Origin: an uncultured Clostridia bacterium
Lineage (GTDB): Bacteria; Bacillota; Clostridia; Lachnospirales; Lachnospiraceae
DNA length: 10,851 nt
Assembly (NCBI GenBank): GCA_945622055.1
Contig: CALZBV010000064.1
Coordinates: 1 to 10,851 of the forward strand
Direction: 5' to 3'
The notes under the pieces are model-generated. The model was not told where the DNA came from and searched no databases. It saw only the letters and a program-made list of their open reading frames with translations. The translations under genes were made by a program, and so were the position numbers. Position 1 is the first letter of the stretch; every line of letters begins with the position of its first letter. This document shows positions 6,055-10,851 of this stretch, piece after piece.

Positions 6055-7899
6055 ATGTGTGGAATAGCCGGATATGTTGATTATAAAAATGCAAAGCTGC
6101 ATCAGGAGGAACTGCGGAAAATGACAGAGGTCATCCTCCACCGGGGACCGGATTCCGTTGGATATTACGAGGATTCTGCGATAGGACTTGGATTTCGCAG
6201 ACTGAGCATTATCGGAATCACAAACGGACAGCAGCCGATTCTCAATGAGGATCAGAGCATGGTACTGACCTTTAACGGTGAAATATACAATTACGAGTCG
6301 ATTCGTACGGAGCTTAAGAGCAAAGGACATATCTTCACGACCGAGAGTGATTCCGAAGTTTTGCTTCATGGTTACGAGGAGTACGGGGAATCCCTTCTTT
6401 CCAGGCTGCGGGGGATGTATTGCTTTGTTATCTGGAATATCAGGGAAAAGAAGCTTTTTGCCGCAAGAGACGGCTTTGGTATTAAGCCGTTTTACTATAC
6501 GCATCCTGCGGCGGGAGAGCTGGTGTTTGGTTCGGAGATTAAGTCGATTCTGAAGCATTCCTCTGTGAAGCAGGAATTGAACCAGGAGGCAATCTACAGC
6601 TACCTGTCCTTTCAGTTTTCCGCAAAACCGGAGAGCTTCTTCAAAGGGATTTATGAGCTTGCACCCGGCCATTTTCTTAAATTTTCGGAGCAGGAGGGAC
6701 TTGAGATTAAGGAATACTGGGACCCGCAGTTTGCTACGGATGAGTCGCTTACACTTTCCGATGCGGTAGAGAAAATTGAAGCAGTTTTTGAAGACTCGGT
6801 CAAGGTTCATTTGACGGCGGATACTGAGGTCGGAAGCTTTTTGTCCGGCGGAGTTGATTCATCGTATGTAGTCAGCACCGCCAAGTGTCCGAAGACCTTT
6901 ACGGTAGGGTTTTCGGATGACGGATACAGTGAGATTGCGTATGCAAAGGAGCTTGCGGACAAGCTCGGTGTGGAAAATTACAGCAAGGTGATTACTCCAA
7001 AGGAGTACTGGGATTCGATTCCTAAGGTAATGTATCATATGGATGAGCCGGTTGCCGACCCGGCAGCGGTGGCCCTTTATTTTGTAAGTCAGCTGGCAAG
7101 CAAATACGTGAAGGTTGTCTGTTCCGGTGAGGGCGCAGATGAATTGTTCGGTGGCTATAATGTGTATCAGACGGTAATTGCATCACAGGCGCTTAGCTTT
7201 TTGCCGGAGGGTGTGCGAAAGGCACTGGCCGGTCTGATGCGTCACATTCCGTTCCATTTTAAGGGGAAGGAATATCTGATTCGCACCGGAACGCCGCTTT
7301 CTAAGCGCTACATCGGAAATGCCTACATTTTCCGTGAAAAGGAAATCGACCGCCTGATGGTAGCACCGGTCGGAAGGCAGAAAACATCGGAACTTACCGC
7401 ACCGTATTATGACCGTGCAGAAAAACTTGATGATGTGCAGAAGATGCAGTACATCGATATGAAATTCTGGCTGCGTGGAGACATTCTTCGGAAGGCAGAC
7501 CGGATGAGCATGGCACATTCCTTAGAGCTTCGTGTTCCATTCCTGGATTACGAGGTGATGAGAGTGGCAGGTTCGCTTCCGCTTTCGTTAAAGGTGGACA
7601 AAAAGACTACGAAAAAAGCACTCCGCCTGGCAGCAAGAAAGAATACGCCAAAGGCATCCACGGAGCGCAGAAAGCTCGGCTTCCCGGTTCCGATTCGTGT
7701 ATGGCTGCGGGAGGAAAAATATTACGAGAAGGTAAAAGAAGTACTGCTTCGCCCGTATATGACAAAGATTTTCAAAAAAGAGGAGATGCTCCGGCTGCTG
7801 AATGAGCATTATCAGAATAAGAAGGACTATTCCAGAAAGCTCTGGTGCCTGTACTGCTTTGGAATCTGGTATGAGGTTTATTTTGAACAGCAGGCATAA
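6055..7899 (+). CDS. asnB: Asparagine synthetase (glutamine-hydrolysing)
   Basis: This 614-residue cytoplasmic enzyme makes asparagine from aspartate, ATP and glutamine by way of an aspartyl-AMP intermediate. The N-terminal class II glutaminase domain (residues 2-205) has nucleophile Cys2 in MCGIAGYVD, R49, the FNGEIYN motif (73-79, N74-G75-E76) and D99. The synthetase domain (about 235-605) has the PP-loop SGGVDSS at 264-270, CSGEGADELFGGY at 356-368, and the conserved SLELRVPFLDYEVM and KLGFPVP segments. Everything expected of an active enzyme is present, and the length fits the longer Firmicute form. The start follows AAAGGGG at 7 bases. A strong promoter precedes it and the next gene begins 28 bases after its stop, so the two are probably co-transcribed. 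Some Firmicute relatives amidate cell-wall diaminopimelate instead; sequence alone does not exclude that here. Confidence 0.95.
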   Translation: MCGIAGYVDYKNAKLHQEELRKMTEVILHRGPDSVGYYEDSAIGLGFRRLSIIGITNGQQPILNEDQSMVLTFNGEIYNYESIRTELKSKGHIFTTESDSEVLLHGYEEYGESLLSRLRGMYCFVIWNIREKKLFAARDGFGIKPFYYTHPAAGELVFGSEIKSILKHSSVKQELNQEAIYSYLSFQFSAKPESFFKGIYELAPGHFLKFSEQEGLEIKEYWDPQFATDESLTLSDAVEKIEAVFEDSVKVHLTADTEVGSFLSGGVDSSYVVSTAKCPKTFTVGFSDDGYSEIAYAKELADKLGVENYSKVITPKEYWDSIPKVMYHMDEPVADPAAVALYFVSQLASKYVKVVCSGEGADELFGGYNVYQTVIASQALSFLPEGVRKALAGLMRHIPFHFKGKEYLIRTGTPLSKRYIGNAYIFREKEIDRLMVAPVGRQKTSELTAPYYDRAEKLDDVQKMQYIDMKFWLRGDILRKADRMSMAHSLELRVPFLDYEVMRVAGSLPLSLKVDKKTTKKALRLAARKNTPKASTERRKLGFPVPIRVWLREEKYYEKVKEVLLRPYMTKIFKKEEMLRLLNEHYQNKKDYSRKLWCLYCFGIWYEVYFEQQA

Positions 7900-7913
7900 G
7901 AGGAGTGCGAGAA

Positions 7914-7920
7914 AAAGGAG
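7914..7920 (+). promoter_or_regulatory. Ribosome binding site fixing the start of the 798-residue protein
   Basis: AAAGGAG followed by seven bases and ATG at 7928. The in-frame ATG at 7802 lies inside asnB, has no such site, and would add 42 residues of asnB shadow sequence. Confidence 0.85.
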
Positions 7921-7927
7921 ATACGCA

Positions 7928-10324
7928 ATGTTTGGCAATAAGAAGAAAAGAGATGAGAGAAGAGAGCAGAAGCTGTTCGAGGAGCTGACGACGCTGTTTG
8001 AAGCTGAAAAAGACCAGGAGATTATTGACAGGGTAGGAGAACTTGAGTATGAGGACCGTCCTGCGAGAATCTGGTTTTTCTTAATCAGAAGCTACAACCG
8101 GACCGAGCAGTACCGAAAGGCGTTTCGTGAACTGGAGCGGATGAAGGAAGTCTGTAATACGACAGAAGAACGTGTGACCTGGTATTATCTGGATTCCTAT
8201 GCAATGTTTTGCTCCGGCAGACAGATGCTTGCAGAGTTCAACCTGAAAAAGGGTCTTTCGCTGGATCCGGAAAATGCTGAGCTACGCGGGCTTTGTGAAA
8301 AGATATCCGAAAAGGAGGAGCAGGCAAAGAAGCGCGTAGTCGGGCTTTTAAATGAACTGGAGCAGACGATTTCTGTGCTGAAGCAGGAAGCGGAGGAGTC
8401 CGGCACGCTTGGGGGCTGTGATGAAGAGACCTTTGCACTGCTGCTTTCCTATCCGTCGGTGCTTCGCCAGGTTCCTGGGATGAAGGCCTGCATCGGAATG
8501 GAGCCGCTTTACCGCTGCAGCGGTCAGAAGGAGGCAGATGAGGTAAGACAGTATCTTTGGTCGAGTTATCAGGCACTTGAGGCAGAGGAGCTTTTTGAAA
8601 AGGCCCGGAAGGAATGGAGTACCGAGCATGAATTTCAGTTGTATGATTCGTATTGGGGAAAAGAAGAGGGAACGGCGTTAGGAGTTTTGTCAGAAAACGG
8701 AGAGGCAAATTTTGATTATTTTCAGCGATTTGCGAAGCTGTTTCGTGAAACGGTCGGTTCCTGCGGTTTTCGGGCAAATGAACTGTCCGAGCTGATGAAT
8801 TTGCTGCGTGTGCAATATGCATGCGGCATGATTAGCGAGGAGGAGCTTCATGAGAGAATGCAAAAGCTGGCTTCCCGGGCAAAGGAAAGCTTTTCGTCCT
8901 GGGAAGAGTATGCACGTTCTCTGGTGTGCGGTGCAACATATCTTGCATTTAAACGCAGCGGAGGTAATTTTGACGAAGCACTTACCCGCATGGAGGCTAT
9001 GATTAAGGTACTTACCTACTGTGACTGGTTTGCGTACGGCTGGTATTCCGAAGAGGCGGAGAAGGTGGTTCGCTCAGGTAAGGAAAGACTGGCATGGCGT
9101 GAGAATAAGAATCCGGACAGCATCACGATTTTTGAGGCACTTAAGGAATACATAGATGACAATCCCGAGGAGGGGCTCGGAGCACTTTCGAAGATGATTG
9201 TGCTTCCTGTGGCAGATGCGGATCTGGATGCGTTTGAGGACGAATTTGAGTGTAAGGTTACGGTCGGACGCAATGAATATGCGGCGAAAATCCGGAAATG
9301 TCCGGTGGGCAGAAGACCTACCTTTTTCCAGCATCATTTATTCCGCGAAGCTGAAATGCAGGCGATTTTACGTGCAACCCGTGGACTTGAGGTGAGCATG
9401 GAGATGGTCGGTGATGCGGGAGAGGGGTATCAGGCACAGCTTAAGGTGATTGCCGGGCTGTTACCGAATGCGGTTGCGGTTCTGGATGAGAGTGCAGACA
9501 AGATTTTATCCGGCAGATGGGTTTCTATGGCTGCACAGGCAAAGACGGTACCGGCGCCGAACTATTTCTTTACCATTCAGGCTGTTTCGGGCGAAGGTGA
9601 GGAGCTGTGGATTCATACCAAGGGGCTGAGCCGTTTTGGAGTACCGGAGCTTGAGATTATTCGTTCCGACCGTGCGCATTATGTGGAGCACAGCCGTGTG
9701 TTAAATATTTTATCCAGACATCTTTTGGAAGGAAAGGTATTACGGGAAAAGGAACCTTTTCCGCTGGCAGGTCTGGCTTCTGGTCAGCCGCTTCTGGTGG
9801 CGCTTTGCAAGCGCATCGAGGCAGAGGGAATTTATGGTACACTCTCTGAGGAAATCCGTGTCAACCGTGAGGTGATGATGCCGAAGGGCGGCTATGCGGT
9901 ATTGTGTTATCCGACCGAGGAGGATTTTAACGAAAAGCGTTGTCTTCCGTTGACAGCTCTGGATGAACTCCTTAGCCAAAAGCCGAAATTCTGGAAATCA
10001 GAAAAGGAAGCGAAGCGTATCCGTAGTCTGGCGCAGGAGCGGCTGGAGTTTATGAAGACAGCGTTGGAAGGCGGAGCCGTAAAAGTACTGACACAGGCAG
10101 CAGTTACCCGTGAGGAGGTTACAGAGTATTTATTCCTTGAGCTTAAGAAAAAAACGGAGCAGGGCTTTGCCGGTATTGTGACCGGAGAACCGGAAAAGCT
10201 TACTACGGTGCATAAGGGGGATACCCTTGAGATTACGGGGGAGCAGGTAGAGGACTGGTGCATCCTGCTTGGAAATAACCGGATTACACCGGATGACTGT
10301 TATATGCTTGGGCAGAGAGCATAA
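7928..10324 (+). CDS. Multidomain protein of unknown function: TPR-like, DUF1266-like, DUF4026-like, DUF2314-like
   Basis: This 798-residue protein has no signal peptide or membrane segment. Residues 15-120 are helical and TPR-like (EQYRKAFRELERM; FNLKKGLSLDPENAEL). Residues about 205-375 fit the DUF1266 pattern: YWGKEEGTALGVLSE, then LLRVQYACGMISEEE and SFSSWEEYARSLVCGATYLAF (F322 to about 341). Residues about 415-660 resemble DUF4026, with RWVSMAAQ (530-537) and LWIHTKGLSRFGVPELEII (560-578). Residues 730-795 look like DUF2314: EYLFLEL, GIVTGEP, HKGDTLEI and VEDW (774-777). All these families lack a known biochemical function, and some related small domains occur near toxin-immunity loci. 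It probably forms an operon with asnB, 28 bases upstream; the downstream rpsF has its own promoter. Domain names are recalled from motif patterns and not from a profile search. No catalytic motif is recognisable. Confidence 0.75.
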   Translation: MFGNKKKRDERREQKLFEELTTLFEAEKDQEIIDRVGELEYEDRPARIWFFLIRSYNRTEQYRKAFRELERMKEVCNTTEERVTWYYLDSYAMFCSGRQMLAEFNLKKGLSLDPENAELRGLCEKISEKEEQAKKRVVGLLNELEQTISVLKQEAEESGTLGGCDEETFALLLSYPSVLRQVPGMKACIGMEPLYRCSGQKEADEVRQYLWSSYQALEAEELFEKARKEWSTEHEFQLYDSYWGKEEGTALGVLSENGEANFDYFQRFAKLFRETVGSCGFRANELSELMNLLRVQYACGMISEEELHERMQKLASRAKESFSSWEEYARSLVCGATYLAFKRSGGNFDEALTRMEAMIKVLTYCDWFAYGWYSEEAEKVVRSGKERLAWRENKNPDSITIFEALKEYIDDNPEEGLGALSKMIVLPVADADLDAFEDEFECKVTVGRNEYAAKIRKCPVGRRPTFFQHHLFREAEMQAILRATRGLEVSMEMVGDAGEGYQAQLKVIAGLLPNAVAVLDESADKILSGRWVSMAAQAKTVPAPNYFFTIQAVSGEGEELWIHTKGLSRFGVPELEIIRSDRAHYVEHSRVLNILSRHLLEGKVLREKEPFPLAGLASGQPLLVALCKRIEAEGIYGTLSEEIRVNREVMMPKGGYAVLCYPTEEDFNEKRCLPLTALDELLSQKPKFWKSEKEAKRIRSLAQERLEFMKTALEGGAVKVLTQAAVTREEVTEYLFLELKKKTEQGFAGIVTGEPEKLTTVHKGDTLEITGEQVEDWCILLGNNRITPDDCYMLGQRA

Positions 10325-10339
10325 TTTTGAAAAAACTTC

Positions 10340-10368
10340 TTGCATTTTTATTTTTGGTCTGTTATAAT
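10340..10368 (+). promoter_or_regulatory. Promoter of the rpsF-ssb operon (extended -10)
   Basis: TTGCAT (10340-10345), 17-base spacer and perfect TATAAT (10363-10368) preceded by TGT, giving an extended -10. Initiation near 10375 would give a leader of about 78 bases, long enough for a regulatory fold. Confidence 0.8.
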
Positions 10369-10397
10369 GGTAAATTGTGATATGTAAACACAAATAT

Positions 10398-10441
10398 ACC
10401 TTGCTCTTTTGTGACGGAAAGGGCCGGAGACCAGAAGGAGG
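10398..10441 (+). promoter_or_regulatory. Candidate S6:S18-binding leader of rpsF
   Basis: An upper hairpin pairs CTCTTT (10404-10409) with AAAGGG (10418-10423) around an 8-base loop. Immediately 3' is CCG (10424-10426) in a large one-sided bulge (10424-10434). A lower stem pairs CCTT (10399-10402) with AAGG (10435-10438), which is part of the Shine-Dalgarno AAGGAGG (10435-10441). An asymmetric bulge with CCG next to a hairpin is the known hallmark of the leader bound by the S6:S18 dimer in many bacteria. Occupancy here would hide the ribosome binding site and give feedback control. The fold was drawn by eye. Confidence 0.45.
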
Positions 10442-10452
10442 TGCACGCAACT

Positions 10453-10743
10453 ATGAATCAGTACGAATTAGCCTTAGTTGTAAATGCAAAAGTCGAGGAT
10501 GACGTAAAGAATGCTACTGTGGAAGCAGTAAAGGATCTTATTGCAAAGTTCGGCGGCAACGTTACTAACGTTGAGGATGCCGGCAAGAAGAGACTTGCAT
10601 ACGAAATCCAGAAGATGAAGGAAGGTTACTACACTTTCATTCAGTTCGACGCTGATGCAACAGTTCCGGCGGAAATCGAATCCAGAGTCCGCATTATGGA
10701 AAATGTCATCAGATTCTTATGCATTAGACGGGACGAGCAGTAA
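10453..10743 (+). CDS. rpsF: 30S ribosomal protein S6
   Basis: This 96-residue protein binds the central domain of 16S rRNA together with S18 in the small-subunit platform. The whole chain matches S6: MNQYELALVVNAKVEDD at the start, GGNVTNVEDAGKKRLAYEIQK in the middle (R-LAY-I is diagnostic), EGYYTFIQFDA, and RVRIMENVIRFLCIRRDEQ at the end. The start chosen has AAGGAGG 11 bases upstream, a slightly long gap. An in-frame ATG at 10411 would add 14 residues that do not belong to S6 and lies within the candidate leader. The stop overlaps the ribosome binding site of ssb, so the two are translationally close. rpsR is expected after ssb, beyond the window. Confidence 0.96.
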   Translation: MNQYELALVVNAKVEDDVKNATVEAVKDLIAKFGGNVTNVEDAGKKRLAYEIQKMKEGYYTFIQFDADATVPAEIESRVRIMENVIRFLCIRRDEQ

Positions 10744-10757
10744 AGGAGGAATTCCTT

Positions 10758-10851
10758 ATGAACAAAGTCATCTTAATGGGAAGATTGACAAGAGACCCGG
10801 AAATCAGATATTCTTCAGGAGCCACCTCTACGGCAGTTGCTTCTTTCAGCA
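10758..10851 (+). CDS. ssb: Single-stranded DNA-binding protein (N-terminal fragment)
   Basis: Only the first 31 residues are inside the window. MNKVILMGRLTRDPEIRYSS, followed by GATSTAVASFS, is the classic start of bacterial SSB, the first strands of the OB fold that coats single-stranded DNA in replication and repair. The start is 8 bases after AAAGGAGG (10742-10749), which overlaps the rpsF stop, and the intergenic gap is 14 bases. The rpsF-ssb pairing is the common Firmicute operon, so it shares the rpsF promoter. Confidence 0.95.
   Translation, partial: MNKVILMGRLTRDPEIRYSSGATSTAVASFS

Noticed and set aside
6019..6810. 263-residue open frame on the minus strand
   Set aside because: It is antisense to the highly conserved asnB glutaminase domain, shows no family motifs and has no ribosome binding site that I could see.
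7802..7927. N-terminal extension of the 798-residue protein to 840 residues
   Set aside because: It lies within the coding end of asnB in another frame, and AAAGGAG precedes the ATG at 7928.
10411..10452. Longer start for ribosomal protein S6
   Set aside because: The extra residues do not match S6, and the perfect AAGGAGG lies downstream of that ATG.

Overview
The window looks like chromosomal DNA of a low-to-mid GC Firmicute, most likely a Lachnospiraceae member (Roseburia/Butyrivibrio/Lachnospira-like). The reasons are strong AAGGAGG ribosome binding sites, sigma-A promoters with extended -10 elements, the rpsF-ssb order, a FliD-like protein of the type I associate with clostridial motile species, and Big_2-bearing exported proteins. 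The genus cannot be fixed from the sequence alone.

Layout: positions 1-321 hold the C-terminal end of an FtsX/MacB-type ABC transporter permease. A promoter and a complete HD-GYP c-di-GMP phosphodiesterase gene follow (435-1535, +). A 476-base intergenic stretch (1536-2011) lies between this gene and a convergent one. It is unusually rich in structure: a perfect 10-bp hairpin, a single 36-base sequence with the shape of a type II CRISPR repeat (1713-1748), several smaller dyads and a strong bidirectional terminator (1848-1893). No cas gene is in the window. On the minus strand come an exported subtilisin-like (S8) protease with Ig-like domains and a repetitive acidic/proline tail (2012-4372) and, upstream of it, a FliD-like protein with unusual ends (4522-5805).

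Back-to-back promoters at about 5876-5949 separate these from the plus-strand genes: asnB (6055-7899) and, 28 bases downstream, a 798-residue protein that appears to combine TPR-like, DUF1266-like, DUF4026-like and DUF2314-like regions (7928-10324). A new promoter and a leader that may fold into the S6:S18-binding structure then precede rpsF (10453-10743) and the start of ssb (10758-, cut by the window end).

How they work together: the HD-GYP enzyme would lower c-di-GMP, and the FliD-like protein and secreted protease are surface or exported functions, so the left half has a motility/surface flavour. The right half is housekeeping (asparagine synthesis, ribosome, replication) plus one uncharacterised multidomain protein probably co-transcribed with asnB. 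The most unusual item is the orphan CRISPR-repeat-like element inside the structured intergenic region.
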